Assembly: GCF_916619195.1 (NCBI RefSeq) | Contig: NZ_CAKAKL010000004.1 | Coordinates: forward strand, 368,658 to 432,657 | DNA from: Inquilinus sp. Marseille-Q2685 | Lineage (GTDB): Bacteria > Pseudomonadota > Alphaproteobacteria > DSM-16000 > Inquilinaceae | Length of the DNA stretch: 64,000 bases | Direction of reading: 5' to 3' | Shown here: piece by piece, positions 28,014 to 37,497 of the stretch | Numbering within the stretch: the stretch's first letter is position 1 | Layout of the letters: the number at the start of each line of letters is the position of its first letter | Notes under the pieces: model-generated | What the model was told of the DNA's origin: nothing | What the model saw: only the letters and a program-made list of their open reading frames with translations | The model's database searches: none | Position numbers and translations under genes: made by a program

Positions 28014-29111
28014 ATGGCGACGGGATGGCTGTGGCACGAGCGGTTCGGCTGGCACGACACGGGAACTGCCGGCGGCTTCCTGAAGGGCGAGTTCATCCAG
28101 CCGCTGCAGCACCTGGAATCGCCCGAATCCAAGGCCCGCTTCGCCTCGCTGGTCGAGGTCTCCGGCATCGCCAGGGCGCTGAAGCGCATCGACTGCGTCG
28201 CCGCGACCGAGGAGGACCTGCTGCGCATCCACACCCGCGACCATCTTGAGGCGATGAAGGCGCTGAGCCGCGACATCCGCGGCGGCGACATGGGCGACGG
28301 CGTCTCGCCCTTCGGCTTCGGCGGCTTCGAGCTGGCCTGCCTGGCGGCCGGCGGCACGATCAGCGCGCTGCGCGCCGTCGTCGGCGGCGAGGTGCGGAAC
28401 GCCTATGCCCTGGTGCGGCCGCCCGGCCACCATGCCCGGCCGGAGCGGGGCATGGGCTTCTGCATGTTCGCCAATGTGGCGGTGGCGATCGCCCATGCCC
28501 GGGCGACGCTCGGCATCGGCCGGGTCGCCGTGGTCGACTGGGACGTCCACCATGGCAACGGCACCGAGGCCTGCTTCGAGACCGATCCGGAGGTGCTGAC
28601 CATCTCGCTGCACCAGGACGGCAACTTCCCGCCCGACACCGGCAAGGTCACCGATCGCGGCAGGGGCGCCGGCGACGGGTCGGCGATCAACATCCCGCTG
28701 CCGGCGGGATCCGGCGAGGGCGCCTATCTGCACGCCTTCGACCGGGTGGTGCTGCCCGCCATCGAGCGGTTCCGCCCGGATCTGATCATGGTCGCCAGCG
28801 GCTTCGATTCCAGCAACGCCGACCCGCTGGGGCGGATGCTGCTGGTCTCGACTTCCTACGCCGCCATGACCCGCCGGCTGATGGACCTGGCCGACGCGGT
28901 CTGCGGCGGCCGGCTGGTGATCAGCCACGAGGGCGGCTATTCGCCCTTCTACGTGCCGTTCTGCGGCCTGGCGGTGGTGGAGACGCTGAGCGGCGTCGCC
29001 ACCGGCGTGACCGACCCCTATCTGGCGGCCTGGGCCGGACTGCCGGGGCAGGAGCTGCAGGATCATCAGAAGGCCCTGGTGTCGCGAGTGGCGGAGAGCT
29101 TCGGCCTCTAG
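28014..29111 (+). CDS. Class II histone deacetylase-like amidohydrolase (acetylpolyamine type)
   Basis: A 365-residue zinc amidohydrolase of the arginase/deacetylase superfamily. The catalytic His pair is in VRPPGHHARPERGMGFCMF, zinc ligands are in VVDWDVHHGNGTE and GFDSSNADPLG, and the transition-state Tyr is in SHEGGYSPFY. In bacteria these enzymes remove acetyl groups from polyamines or other small amides; the exact substrate is not proven. GAGGAGCCGAGG precedes the ATG at 28014. It is the first gene of an operon with a tiny membrane protein and a sodium symporter, which suggests uptake and deacetylation of the same compound. Confidence 0.92.
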   Translation: MATGWLWHERFGWHDTGTAGGFLKGEFIQPLQHLESPESKARFASLVEVSGIARALKRIDCVAATEEDLLRIHTRDHLEAMKALSRDIRGGDMGDGVSPFGFGGFELACLAAGGTISALRAVVGGEVRNAYALVRPPGHHARPERGMGFCMFANVAVAIAHARATLGIGRVAVVDWDVHHGNGTEACFETDPEVLTISLHQDGNFPPDTGKVTDRGRGAGDGSAINIPLPAGSGEGAYLHAFDRVVLPAIERFRPDLIMVASGFDSSNADPLGRMLLVSTSYAAMTRRLMDLADAVCGGRLVISHEGGYSPFYVPFCGLAVVETLSGVATGVTDPYLAAWAGLPGQELQDHQKALVSRVAESFGL

Positions 29112-29164
29112 CATCCCGACCAAACAGGGCCGGAATCTCAAGAACAACCAAACAGGGGGCTTTG

Positions 29165-29368
29165 ATGAACGGACAGAGAGCCGGCAGGCCGCGGGGCACA
29201 CTGCTGATCTGGATCAACCTGATCGTGGTGCTGTTTCCGCCGATCCATCTGGCCTTCGCGGCCGGCAACCTGGCGATGGCGCTGGGCTTCTTCCTGGGCA
29301 GCAGCCTGCTGCTGACCGGCACGGTGATCATCCTGAACCGCGCCAACCACGAGGCCGGGGAGGAATAG
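29165..29368 (+). CDS. Small membrane subunit-like protein next to the symporter
   Basis: A 67-residue protein with two hydrophobic segments (TLLIWINLIVVLFPPIHLAF and LAMALGFFLGSSLLLTGTVI). The pattern and place fit the small membrane proteins that accompany some sodium/solute symporters. The ATG at 29165 has CAGGGGGC upstream; a TTG one codon earlier is in frame but less likely. The symporter starts 3 bases after the stop, so the two are translated together. Role inferred only. Confidence 0.75.
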   Translation: MNGQRAGRPRGTLLIWINLIVVLFPPIHLAFAAGNLAMALGFFLGSSLLLTGTVIILNRANHEAGEE

Positions 29369-29371
29369 GCG

Positions 29372-30898
29372 ATGGACTTCCTCATCGGCTACGGCACCCT
29401 GGCCGTCTTCTTCATCGGCGTGATCCTGGTGCTCGAGCGCACCCGGCGGGCCGCCGGCGGCGACTTCACCGACTACGCGGTCGCCGGGCGGTCCTTCGGG
29501 TCCTGGTTCCAGGCCATGGCCTTCCTCAACACCTGGCTGCCCGGCACCATCTTCATCGCCTTCGCCGGGCTCGCCGCCTCGGCCGGGGTGATCGGCTACT
29601 ACGTCGTCTCCTACTCGCTTCTCGCCGTGCTGTTCATGCTGTTCATGGCGCAGAAGGTGTTCGACTGGGGCCGGGCCTTCAACCTGCGCACCCAGGCCGA
29701 TTTCGTCGGCATGCGCTACAACTCCAAGGCCGTGCGCATCGTCGCGGCGCTGATCGGGGTGGTGGCCAGCTTTCCCTGGCTGATCCTGGGCTTCCAGTCG
29801 CTGGGGCTGGTGTTCTCGTACCTCTCCTTCGGCGCGGTCTCGCCGACGCTGGCGGTGTTCGCCGGCATCGCCGTGCTCGGCATCCGGCAGATCTGGACCG
29901 TCCGGCTGGGCATGCGCGGCATCGTCATCTCCGACATGGTGCAGGGCGTCTTCGCCTATGGAGTCGGCGGGCTCGTCGCCCTCGGCCTGATCGTCTGGCT
30001 GATGTCGCAGGGCCTGGGCTTCGCCGCCCTGCCGCCGGACTTCGCCGCTTTGCCCGGTCCCGGCAGCGGCCTCGGCCCGCTGTACTATCTCTCGATCGTC
30101 GCCACCGGGGCGCTGGGATCCTGGTGCTGGCCCGACATCTTCGTCCGGCTGTTCACGGCCAGGAGCGCCCAGGCCGTGCGCAACTCCGCGGTCAAGGCGG
30201 CGCCGATCCTGCTGCTGTTCCTGGCCATCCTCCTGACCATGGCGATGCTGGCCCACCAGCTGCCCGAGGTCGCCGCCGCCCCCGACAATGTCTGGTTCCT
30301 GACCGCGGCGCATGGCGGGCCCTTCGTCCTGGCCCTGGCCGGGACAGCGGTTTTCGCGGCCACGGCCGGCAACGTCAACGCGCTTACCGCGGCGATCGGC
30401 ACCCACACCGCGCAGGACGTGATCCATATCGGCGGCGCCGACGAGGCGACGACCACCCGGACCGCCCGGGCGGCGATCGTGGCCGCGACCGTGCTGGCCG
30501 TGATCGGCGCCATCCTGACGGTCAACGTGACGGTCGGGCTGCTGACGCTGGCCCTGGCCTCCTACCAGGGCATCGTCCAGCTGGCCCCGGCGCTGTATCT
30601 CGGCATCTTCTGGCGCCGGGGCAACGCCGCGGCCGCCCTGGCCGGGATGCTGACCGGCTTCGCCGTCGCCGTGGTGCTGCAGCTGCTGTACCCGGTGTCG
30701 ATCCCCGAGCTGGGCGGCCTGACCTCCGGCGTCGTCGGCCTCGCCGTCAACACCCTGGTCTATGTCGGCCTGTCCTACGCCCTGCCGCAGGACGCGGCGG
30801 AGCGCGCCCGCATCGACCGGCTGTTCCGCGACCTCGGCCAGGCCGGGACGGACGGCGCGCCGGTGCCGGCGGGCGGCCTCGCCCCGGCGCGCGATTAG
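29372..30898 (+). CDS. Sodium:solute symporter family transporter
   Basis: A 508-residue SSS-family transporter with about 13 membrane helices. It begins MDFLIGYGTLAVFFIGVILV, then has DFTDYAVAGRSFGSWFQAMA, a family-typical block. The region YYLSIVATGALGSWCWPDIF and the helix AVFAATAGNVNALTAAIGTH show the characteristic core. Substrates of this family include amino acids, pantothenate, proline and acetate; acylated polyamines or amides are inferred from the adjacent deacetylase. It ends the LuxR-controlled unit. Confidence 0.9.
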   Translation: MDFLIGYGTLAVFFIGVILVLERTRRAAGGDFTDYAVAGRSFGSWFQAMAFLNTWLPGTIFIAFAGLAASAGVIGYYVVSYSLLAVLFMLFMAQKVFDWGRAFNLRTQADFVGMRYNSKAVRIVAALIGVVASFPWLILGFQSLGLVFSYLSFGAVSPTLAVFAGIAVLGIRQIWTVRLGMRGIVISDMVQGVFAYGVGGLVALGLIVWLMSQGLGFAALPPDFAALPGPGSGLGPLYYLSIVATGALGSWCWPDIFVRLFTARSAQAVRNSAVKAAPILLLFLAILLTMAMLAHQLPEVAAAPDNVWFLTAAHGGPFVLALAGTAVFAATAGNVNALTAAIGTHTAQDVIHIGGADEATTTRTARAAIVAATVLAVIGAILTVNVTVGLLTLALASYQGIVQLAPALYLGIFWRRGNAAAALAGMLTGFAVAVVLQLLYPVSIPELGGLTSGVVGLAVNTLVYVGLSYALPQDAAERARIDRLFRDLGQAGTDGAPVPAGGLAPARD

Positions 30899-30917
30899 GG
30901 CCTGCGGCGGGCGGGCG

Positions 30918-31199
30918 TCAGCCCGCCCGCTCCGCCTCCGCCGGCGTCCGGGTGGTCAGCGACAAAGCGTGCACCCGGTCCTTCAGCTCGGCCGCCAGCA
31001 GGTCGTAGACCAGGCGTTGCCGCTCGACCCGAGACTTGCCGGCGAAGGCGTCGGACACGATCAGCACCCGGAAATGGCTCTCGCCGCGGCCGTCATGGCC
31101 GGCGTGGCCGGCATGGCGGTGGCTGTCGTCGATGATCTCGAGCTGGGCGGGGCCCAGCGCCTCCTCGATCTTGCGGCGCATGCGGTCGGCGATCTGCAT
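30918..31199 (-). CDS. bolA: BolA family protein
   Basis: A 93-residue BolA-like protein, a partner of monothiol glutaredoxins in iron-sulfur handling. It has [20 protein letters not shown], the loop [20 protein letters not shown] (histidine-rich, variable between BolA types) and [20 protein letters not shown], the usual C-terminal helix. It is divergent from the J-domain gene, with which it is commonly associated in alphaproteobacteria, next to cobS and cobT. Confidence 0.93.
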   Translation of the reverse strand: MQIADRMRRKIEEALGPAQLEIIDDSHRHAGHAGHDGRGESHFRVLIVSDAFAGKSRVERQRLVYDLLAAELKDRVHALSLTTRTPAEAERAG

Positions 31200-31342
31200 C
31201 GGTCCTGTCCTCCATCTGCCCCGGTGATAGCAGAGGCGGCGTCGCGGCGGGAGGCCGCAGCCCTATATTCCCGTATGACGCAAGGCCCGATGCTGCGACA
31301 CGAGGGCAGGGCAGATTTCCGCCGCCTCGGCTTGTCAGGCGA

Positions 31343-31948
31343 ATGAGCCCTCCCCATACTCGCAGCATGGCCACCGCAAACCGCAGAGAGTACCGGGCAT
31401 TCGAGGAGCCGGCGCCGGCGACGCGCCGCTGCGACCACCCGGGCTGCGCCTGCGCCGGGGAGTTCCGGGCGCCGAAATCGCGGCAGCGGCTGAACGACTA
31501 CTGGTGGTTCTGCCTGGAGCATGTGCGGGAGTACAACCGCAGCTGGAACTATTACCAGGGCATGAGCCCGGATCAGATCGAGCGCGAGGCCCGGCGCGAC
31601 ACGGTGTGGGACCGGCCGACTTGGCCGATGGGGTCCTGGCGGGCCGAGCAGCGGCTGCGCGCCCGGATCTACGAAAGCTTCGCCAACGGCGCGGGCGACA
31701 ACCCGTTCCATGCCGGCCGCGAGGCGCAGGAGGAGGCGAAGCAAGGCCGCCCCCTGACCGAGCAGGAGAGCGCGATGAAGACGCTCGAGCTCGCTCCTCC
31801 CTTCGACCTGAAAACCCTCAAGGCCCGCTACAAGGCCCTTGTCAAACTGCATCACCCGGACGCCAATGGCGGTAGCCGCGACGCCGAGGAGAAGTTCAAG
31901 ACCATCAACCACGCCTACAGCGTGCTGAAGGCCGGCTTCGCCTCGTGA
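31343..31948 (+). CDS. J-domain protein with N-terminal Cys/His motif
   Basis: A 201-residue DnaJ-like protein of a type common upstream of cobS in alphaproteobacteria. The J domain is at the C-terminus, with HPD at 171-173 in [10 protein letters not shown], so it is likely to stimulate DnaK. The N-terminus has [20 protein letters not shown] and [12 protein letters not shown]; Cys30, Cys35, Cys57 and His60 could bind zinc. The frame opens with ATG 31343; ATG 31367 ([13 protein letters not shown]) is an equally good start. cobS follows with a 33-base gap, and a role in folding the chelatase or its partners is inferred from place alone. Confidence 0.85.
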   Translation: MSPPHTRSMATANRREYRAFEEPAPATRRCDHPGCACAGEFRAPKSRQRLNDYWWFCLEHVREYNRSWNYYQGMSPDQIEREARRDTVWDRPTWPMGSWRAEQRLRARIYESFANGAGDNPFHAGREAQEEAKQGRPLTEQESAMKTLELAPPFDLKTLKARYKALVKLHHPDANGGSRDAEEKFKTINHAYSVLKAGFAS

Positions 31949-31981
31949 ACGATACTCTGGAATTTGGACTTCGACTGGATC

Positions 31982-32962
31982 ATGAGCGCTGACACCTCCA
32001 CGACGCTGCCCGACATCAAGGTGTCCGTGCGGCAGACCTTCGGCATCGACAGCGACCTGCAGGTGCCCGCCTTCTCCTCGGCGACGCCGCATGTGCCGGA
32101 GGTCGACAGCGCCTACCGCTTCGACCGCGACACCACCATGGCCATCCTGGCCGGCTTCGCGCACAACCGGCGGGTGATGATCCAGGGCTATCACGGCACC
32201 GGCAAGTCGACCCATATCGAGCAGGTGGCGGCGCGCCTGAACTGGCCCTGCATCCGCGTCAACCTGGACAGCCACATCAGCCGCATCGACCTGGTCGGCA
32301 AGGACGCCATCGTGCTGCGCGACGGCAAGCAGGTGACCGAGTTCCGCGAGGGCATCCTGCCCTGGGCGCTGCAGAACCCCTGCGCCATCGTGTTCGACGA
32401 ATACGACGCCGGCCGGCCGGACGTGATGTTCGTGATCCAGCGCGTGCTGGAGGTCGAGGGCAAGCTGACGCTCCTGGACCAGAACCGGGTGATCCGCCCG
32501 CACCCGGCCTTCCGCATCTTCGCCACCGCCAACACCGTCGGCCTCGGCGACACCACCGGCCTCTATCACGGCACCCAGCAGATCAACCAGGGCCAGATGG
32601 ACCGCTGGTCGATCGTCGCCACGCTGAACTACCTGCCGCACGACGCCGAGGTCGAGATCGTCCTGGCCAAGGTGCCGGATTTCGACACCGAGGACGGCCG
32701 CGCCAAGGTCAACGCCATGGTCCGCCTGGCCGACCTAACTCGCGCCGGCTTCATCGGCGGCGACATCTCGACCGTCATGTCGCCGCGCACGGTGATCACC
32801 TGGGCCGAGAATGCACGCATCTTCGGCGATGTCGGCTTCGCCTTCCGCCTGACCTTCCTGAACAAATGCGACGAGGTCGAGCGCTCGACCGTGGCCGAGT
32901 ACTACCAGCGCTGCTTCGGCACCGAGCTGCCGGAAAGCGGCGTCCGCGCCCATCTGGCGTAA
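31982..32962 (+). CDS. cobS: Cobaltochelatase AAA+ subunit CobS
   Basis: The MoxR/AAA+ ATPase of the aerobic CobNST cobalt chelatase, which inserts cobalt in hydrogenobyrinic acid a,c-diamide. The 326-residue protein begins [20 protein letters not shown] and has Walker [10 protein letters not shown] at 69-77, Walker B-like [16 protein letters not shown] and the sensor region [18 protein letters not shown]. The ATG at 31982 is chosen; the upstream TTG at 31964 has no family-like sequence. cobT follows after a palindromic repeat; CobN is not in the window. Confidence 0.96.
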   Translation: MSADTSTTLPDIKVSVRQTFGIDSDLQVPAFSSATPHVPEVDSAYRFDRDTTMAILAGFAHNRRVMIQGYHGTGKSTHIEQVAARLNWPCIRVNLDSHISRIDLVGKDAIVLRDGKQVTEFREGILPWALQNPCAIVFDEYDAGRPDVMFVIQRVLEVEGKLTLLDQNRVIRPHPAFRIFATANTVGLGDTTGLYHGTQQINQGQMDRWSIVATLNYLPHDAEVEIVLAKVPDFDTEDGRAKVNAMVRLADLTRAGFIGGDISTVMSPRTVITWAENARIFGDVGFAFRLTFLNKCDEVERSTVAEYYQRCFGTELPESGVRAHLA

Positions 32963-32970
32963 GACTTTTC

Positions 32971-33050
32971 CTGTCATGCCTGGGCTTGACCCGGGCATCC
33001 AGAAACTGTCGAGACCCTCTGGATTGCCGGGTCAAGCCCGGCAATGACAG
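32971..33050. repeat. Bipartite palindromic repeat, family member C
   Basis: Lies between cobS and cobT. The left half is a hairpin ATGCC-T-GGG-CTTGA-CCC-G-GGCAT; the right half is ATTGCCGGG-TCAAG-CCCGGCAAT. Both halves carry the unit ends found in the A and B copies (CTGGAT inside, ATGAC outside). The ATG inside its right end (33044) is an in-frame but unlikely start for cobT. Confidence 0.9.
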
Positions 33051-33094
33051 ACCAAAGAGAGACAGCGGCGAAGGCCGTAGAGACGAAGCAGGCG

Positions 33095-34951
33095 ATGCCC
33101 CAGGACGACAGCCCGATCGAGGTGTTCAAGCGCGCCACCACGGCGACGGTGCGGGCCATCGCCGAGCGGCCCGACATCACCGTCGCCTATTCCAGCGAGC
33201 CCGCCGGCGTCGCCGGCACCCGGGCGCGGCTGCCGCAGCCCTCGCGCCTCCTGACCTCGGCCGAGGTTGCCAAGGTGCGCGGCGCCGCCGACGCCGTGGC
33301 GCTGCGCCTGCGCCACCACAACGCCAAGCTGCACGCCGCCCGCATGCCGCAGGGCGAGGCCGCCCGCGCCGCCTTCGAGGCGCTGGAGCAGGCGCGCTGC
33401 GAGGCCATCGGCGCCACCCAGATGGCCGGCGTCGCCGGCAACCTGGCGGCGGCGCTGGACGACCGCTTCAAGCGCCAGGGGCTGGACCGCGTCACCGAGC
33501 GCGAGCAGGTGCCGCTGGCCGAGGCGGTGCGCCTGGCCGCGCGCGAGGCGATGACCGGCGAGAAGCCGCCGCCCAACGCCCGTCACGCCGCCGACCTCTG
33601 GCGGTCCTGGCTGGAGAGCCGCATCGGCCGCTCGCTGCACGAGCTGGCCGACGCCATGGACGACCAGGAGGCCTATGCCCGCTGCGCCAAGCACCTGCTG
33701 GCCGAGCTCGACGTCGATGTCGGCCAGGAGGACGAGACGCAGGAGGACGAGGACGGCGAGGACGACGACAAGGCCGAGGGCGAGCAGCCGGAGGAGCAGG
33801 GCCGCGAGGGCGAGCAGGTCAGCGCCGAGGCCGACGACAGCGACAGCGACCCGGAAAGCGGCGACGAGACCGACGCCGAGGGCGCCCAGCAGGAGGAGGC
33901 ATCGGACGATGCCGACGAGTTCTCGACCGAGGACACCGAGGCACCGGGCCAGCCCTGGCGCGACGACCAGACCGGCGCGCTGGATCCGAACGGGCTGAAC
34001 TACAAGGCCTTCACCACCCAGTTCGACGAGATGGTGGCGGCCGAGGATCTGTGCGACGCCGACGAGCTGTCGCGGCTGCGGCTGATGCTGGACCAGCAGT
34101 TGCAGCACCTGCAGGGCGTGATCGCCAAGCTGGCCAACCGGCTGCAGCGCAAGCTGATGGCCAAGCAGACCCGGTCCTGGGATTTCGACCTGGAGGAGGG
34201 CATCCTCGACGCCGCCCGCCTCGCCCGCGTGGTGATCAACCCGCTGACGCCGCTGTCCTTCAAGCAGGAGCAGGACACCGATTTCCGCGACACGGTGGTG
34301 ACCCTGCTGATCGACAATTCCGGGTCGATGCGCGGCCGGCCGATCACCATCGCCGCGATCGCCGCCGACATCCTGGCGCGGACGCTGGAGCGCTGCGGCG
34401 TGAAGGTCGAGATCCTCGGCTTCACCACCCGCGCCTGGAAGGGCGGCATGGCGCGCGAGCGCTGGATCCAGCAGAGCAAGCCGCAGAATCCCGGCCGGCT
34501 GAACGATCTGCGCCACATCATCTACAAGGCCGCCGACGCGCCGTGGCGCCGGGCCCGCAAGAATCTGGGCCTGATGCTGCGCGAGGGCGTGCTGAAGGAG
34601 AACATAGACGGCGAGGCGCTGCTGTGGGCCCACAACCGCATCGTCGGCCGGCCGGAGCAGCGGCGCATCCTGATGGTGATCTCCGACGGCGCCCCGGTCG
34701 ACGACTCGACCCTGTCGGTCAACCCCGGCAACTATCTCGAGCGGCACCTGAAGCAGGTGATCGAGTATGTCGAGCGCTGGTCGCCGGTGGAGCTGGTGGC
34801 GATCGGCATCGGCCATGACGTCACCCGCTATTACCGCCGCGCCGTGACTATCGTCGATGCCGAGCAGTTGGGCGGGACCATGATCGACAAGCTGGCCGAG
34901 CTGTTCGACGAGGAGCCGAAGAAAGCGGTATCGCTGCGCCGGGCGGGCTGA
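33095..34951 (+). CDS. cobT: Cobaltochelatase subunit CobT
   Basis: The VWA-type partner of CobS in the CobNST complex. With ATG 33095 ([20 protein letters not shown]) the protein has 618 residues, and this start matches the usual short lead before FKRAT; the ATG at 33044 would add 17 residues encoded partly by a repeat. It has an N-terminal helical domain, a very acidic linker at about residues 207-286 (runs of Asp/Glu/Gln/Ser), and a C-terminal VWA domain with the metal site DNSGSM beginning at Asp407. The length and acidic stretch are typical of CobT. Confidence 0.95.
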   Translation: MPQDDSPIEVFKRATTATVRAIAERPDITVAYSSEPAGVAGTRARLPQPSRLLTSAEVAKVRGAADAVALRLRHHNAKLHAARMPQGEAARAAFEALEQARCEAIGATQMAGVAGNLAAALDDRFKRQGLDRVTEREQVPLAEAVRLAAREAMTGEKPPPNARHAADLWRSWLESRIGRSLHELADAMDDQEAYARCAKHLLAELDVDVGQEDETQEDEDGEDDDKAEGEQPEEQGREGEQVSAEADDSDSDPESGDETDAEGAQQEEASDDADEFSTEDTEAPGQPWRDDQTGALDPNGLNYKAFTTQFDEMVAAEDLCDADELSRLRLMLDQQLQHLQGVIAKLANRLQRKLMAKQTRSWDFDLEEGILDAARLARVVINPLTPLSFKQEQDTDFRDTVVTLLIDNSGSMRGRPITIAAIAADILARTLERCGVKVEILGFTTRAWKGGMARERWIQQSKPQNPGRLNDLRHIIYKAADAPWRRARKNLGLMLREGVLKENIDGEALLWAHNRIVGRPEQRRILMVISDGAPVDDSTLSVNPGNYLERHLKQVIEYVERWSPVELVAIGIGHDVTRYYRRAVTIVDAEQLGGTMIDKLAELFDEEPKKAVSLRRAG

Positions 34952-35260
34952 GATCGCAGCCCGACGTCTTTCATCCAGCTGCGCCGCATCGCCCCGCCTT
35001 CGCCGCCGTGGCTCCATATCGCTGCCATAATAAAAGTGCGTTAATGGTGCCGTGAAAAACACGGTATGATCCTTCCGAGCGAGGAAGACATTCGCGGCAT
35101 GGCCGCGATGTCGCCCTCGTGGCATCGGCGTTGTTGAGGACTCGGACGGTTCGACTATCGGCGTATTTTCCTGTTCTAGGATATTTTGGAGCGCAGGAAT
35201 GCCGGCATACCATGATCGACTTGCGGGCGGCACGCAGGCAGCAGTGGGTTTCGATCCGGC
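34952..35260. other. AT-richer intergenic region before a LuxR gene
   Basis: 309 bases between cobT and the LuxR gene, noticeably less GC-rich than its surroundings. It contains hairpins CCGTG-AAAAA-CACGG (35050-35064) and CGCGGC-ATG-GCCGCG (35093-35107), and CTTCC/GGAAG (35072-35087). No T-run follows them. I see no gene; short frames here overlap the LuxR reading frame or are not coherent. Confidence 0.55.
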
Positions 35261-36457
35261 GTGCCACAGGACGGGATCGCTCGCGTGACCGCGGGCGCCC
35301 AGGTGATCCTCCGGACCGTGCAGCGGATCTACGACGCCGCGATGGAGCCGCAGGAATGGCCGCATTGCCTGGACGCGGTGCGCGATCTTGTCGGCGGCTC
35401 GCACGCCGTGTTCACCACCACGACGCCGGACGGCGTCCAGCTCGCCACCTGCTCCCGGATGGATGTGCGGCAGCATGCCGACCGCTGCGACCGGATCCTG
35501 CACAGCGACTTCTGGGTCGAGCAGATGCAGCGGTTTCCGGCCGGCACCGCCCGCACCCAGTCGTCCATGGTGCCGGTCCGGGACTATGAGCGCACGGATT
35601 TCTACCAGCAGCTGATCCGGCCGATCGGCGGCGGCCTGGCGGCGGTGGCCGTGCCGTGGCGCGGCCCGTCCAACTGGTCGGCGGTCCGTGTCTGCCGGCC
35701 GCTGCACGAACGCGATTTCGGCCCCGAGGAGCTGAGCCGGCTGCAGGCCCTGGTGCCGCACCTGGCCAAGGCCGGCAAGCTGAACCGGCGCCTGACCAGC
35801 GTCGATCCACGCGCGACCGGCGCCCTGGCGGCGATCGACGCGCTGGGCCTGGGCCTGATCCTGCTGGACCGGCACGGCCGGCCGGTCTATCGCAACGAGC
35901 GGGCCGAGGCGGTGGTCGCGGCACGCGACGGCCTGCTCGCCGATGCCTACGGCATCGCCACCACCCTGCCGGCGCAGACCCGGGCGCTGCACCAGGCGAT
36001 CGCCGCGGCGATGCTGCTGGCCGGCGGCCCGGACACGGCCGATGCCGCGCTGGACCGCGCCGCCGCCGCGATGCTGCGCATCCCGGTGTCGCGGCGGCCG
36101 CCGAACGGGCCGCTGATCCTGACCGTGGTGCCGGCGCCCACGGGCCGCACCGCCCCGGGCGAGCCGGGGGCGGTGGCGGTGTTGATTTCCGACCCCGACC
36201 GCCGCAGCCGCATCGACACGGCCGGCCTGGCCACCGCCTATGGCCTCACCCGGCGCGAATCCCATCTGGCGGCACTGATCGCCGACGGCTTCGGCCCGGC
36301 CGAGGCGGCCGAGACCCTGGGCATCTCCATCGGCACCGCCCGCCATTATCTGAAACAGGTGTTCGAGAAGACCGAGACGCACCGGCAGGCCGAGCTGGTG
36401 CGCCTGCTGCTGCACAGCTTCGTCGCCCCCGACTCCGGCGCCCTGGTCGGGCGTTGA
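35261..36457 (+). CDS. LuxR-family transcriptional regulator
   Basis: A 398-residue regulator. The C-terminal LuxR helix-turn-helix is GLTRRESHLAALIADGFGPA, AETLGISIGTARHYLKQVFE and THRQAELVRLLL. The long N-terminal part has a PAS-like segment near the middle (ALGLGLILLDRHGRPVYRNE). The first part includes IYDAAMEPQEWPHCLDAVR, a motif of a widespread LuxR class. The start is unclear: GTG 35261 is used here, GTG 35285 (VTAGAQVILRTVQ) is an alternative; neither has a strong ribosome site. There is no neighbour on the same strand with an obvious function, so its regulon is unknown. Confidence 0.85.
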   Translation: MPQDGIARVTAGAQVILRTVQRIYDAAMEPQEWPHCLDAVRDLVGGSHAVFTTTTPDGVQLATCSRMDVRQHADRCDRILHSDFWVEQMQRFPAGTARTQSSMVPVRDYERTDFYQQLIRPIGGGLAAVAVPWRGPSNWSAVRVCRPLHERDFGPEELSRLQALVPHLAKAGKLNRRLTSVDPRATGALAAIDALGLGLILLDRHGRPVYRNERAEAVVAARDGLLADAYGIATTLPAQTRALHQAIAAAMLLAGGPDTADAALDRAAAAMLRIPVSRRPPNGPLILTVVPAPTGRTAPGEPGAVAVLISDPDRRSRIDTAGLATAYGLTRRESHLAALIADGFGPAEAAETLGISIGTARHYLKQVFEKTETHRQAELVRLLLHSFVAPDSGALVGR

Positions 36458-36523
36458 GCGGGCCGGCTTGACCGGCCGGACGGGATCGGGCCTGCTGCGT
36501 CTCCTCGATTCAGGAGATGCCCG

Positions 36524-37054
36524 ATGCCAGAACCGGTGCTGGAGACCGCCCGGCTGATCCTGCGCCCGCCGCGGCGGGAGGATCTCGACGCCTGGGCCGA
36601 ATGGGTCTCCGATGCCGAGGCCATGCGCTTCCTCGGCGGCGTTGCCTCCCGCCCCCTCGCCTGGCGCTTCCTCGTCACCATGGCCGGGGCGTGGGCGATC
36701 CAGGGCTTCGGCAATTTCTCGGTCATCGAGAAGGCGACCGGGCGCTGGATCGGCCGGCTCGGGCCCTGGCAGCCGGAAGGCTGGCCGGGCACCGAGGTGG
36801 GCTGGGGCCTGTGCCGCGCCGCCTGGGGCAAGGGCTACGCCATCGAGGGCGCCACGGCGGCGATCGACTGGGCTTTCGACCATCTCGGCTGGACCGAGGT
36901 CATCCACTGCATCGCGCCGGAGAACGAGCCGTCCAAGGCAGTGGCACGCCGGCTGGGCTCGCGCTTCCGCGGCCACAGCCGGCTGCCGGCGCCGATCGAG
37001 GCCGAGGTCGAGATCTGGGGCCAGACGCGCGAGGAATGGCGCAGCCGGCCATGA
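36524..37054 (+). CDS. GNAT family N-acetyltransferase (RimJ/RimL-like)
   Basis: A 176-residue acetyltransferase. It opens LETARLILRPPRREDLDAW, has WRFLVTMAGAWAIQGFGNFS in the middle, and the acetyl-CoA region GTEVGWGLCRAAWGKGYAIE, followed by IHCIAPENEPSKAVARRLG. These match the RimJ/RimL group. CAGGAGATG precedes the ATG. The next GNAT gene overlaps its stop (ATGA), so the two are co-translated. Substrate unknown. Confidence 0.88.
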   Translation: MPEPVLETARLILRPPRREDLDAWAEWVSDAEAMRFLGGVASRPLAWRFLVTMAGAWAIQGFGNFSVIEKATGRWIGRLGPWQPEGWPGTEVGWGLCRAAWGKGYAIEGATAAIDWAFDHLGWTEVIHCIAPENEPSKAVARRLGSRFRGHSRLPAPIEAEVEIWGQTREEWRSRP

Positions 37055-37497
37055 CAGTCGCGATCCGCCCCGGCCAGCCGGGGGACCACCCGGCCCTGCT
37101 CGACATCTGGCTGCGCGCCGTGCGCGCCACCCATGATTTCCTGACCGAGGCCGAGATCCAGGCCATGCTGCCGCTGCTGCGCGACCAGTATCTGGCAGCG
37201 GTCGAGCTGTGGGTGGCGGCCGTGCCGGACGGCGCGGCCGAAGGCTTCATGGGGCTGGACGGCGCCAAGGTGGAGATGCTGTTCGTGGACCCCGACCGGC
37301 ACGGCCGCGGCATCGGCCGGGCGCTGCTGTCCCATGCCGCGGCGCTGAAGGGCATGCTGACCCTCGACGTCAACGAGCAGAATCCCGGCGCTCTCGCCTT
37401 CTATCGGAAATGCGGCTTCCGCGCGACCGGCCGGTCGCCGCTGGACGGCCAGGGCCAGCCCTTCCCGCTGATCCACATGACCTTGACGCCGCGCTAA
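37051..37497 (+). CDS. GNAT family N-acetyltransferase (YjaB-like)
   Basis: A 148-residue acetyltransferase resembling YjaB: MTVAIRPGQPGDHPALLDIW, RATHDFLTEAEIQAMLPLLR, VEMLFVDPDRHGRGIGRALL and LDVNEQNPGALAFYRKCGF. The acetyl-CoA loop is in HGRGIGRALL. It starts with the ATG in the ATGA overlap with the gene upstream and converges with another GNAT gene, with the stops overlapping by 4 bases. Substrate unknown. Confidence 0.9.
   Translation: MTVAIRPGQPGDHPALLDIWLRAVRATHDFLTEAEIQAMLPLLRDQYLAAVELWVAAVPDGAAEGFMGLDGAKVEMLFVDPDRHGRGIGRALLSHAAALKGMLTLDVNEQNPGALAFYRKCGFRATGRSPLDGQGQPFPLIHMTLTPR

Noticed and set aside
35119..35589. A 156-codon plus-strand frame in front of and inside the LuxR gene
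   Set aside because: Most of it is out-of-frame LuxR coding sequence; the remainder has no coherent protein pattern.
33032..36976. A 1314-codon open frame on the minus strand opposite cobT and the LuxR gene
   Set aside because: Its product is a monotonous mix of Arg, Gly, His, Val and Leu without any domain; the plus strand has cobT, a LuxR regulator and a GNAT in full. Long antisense frames are expected at this GC content.
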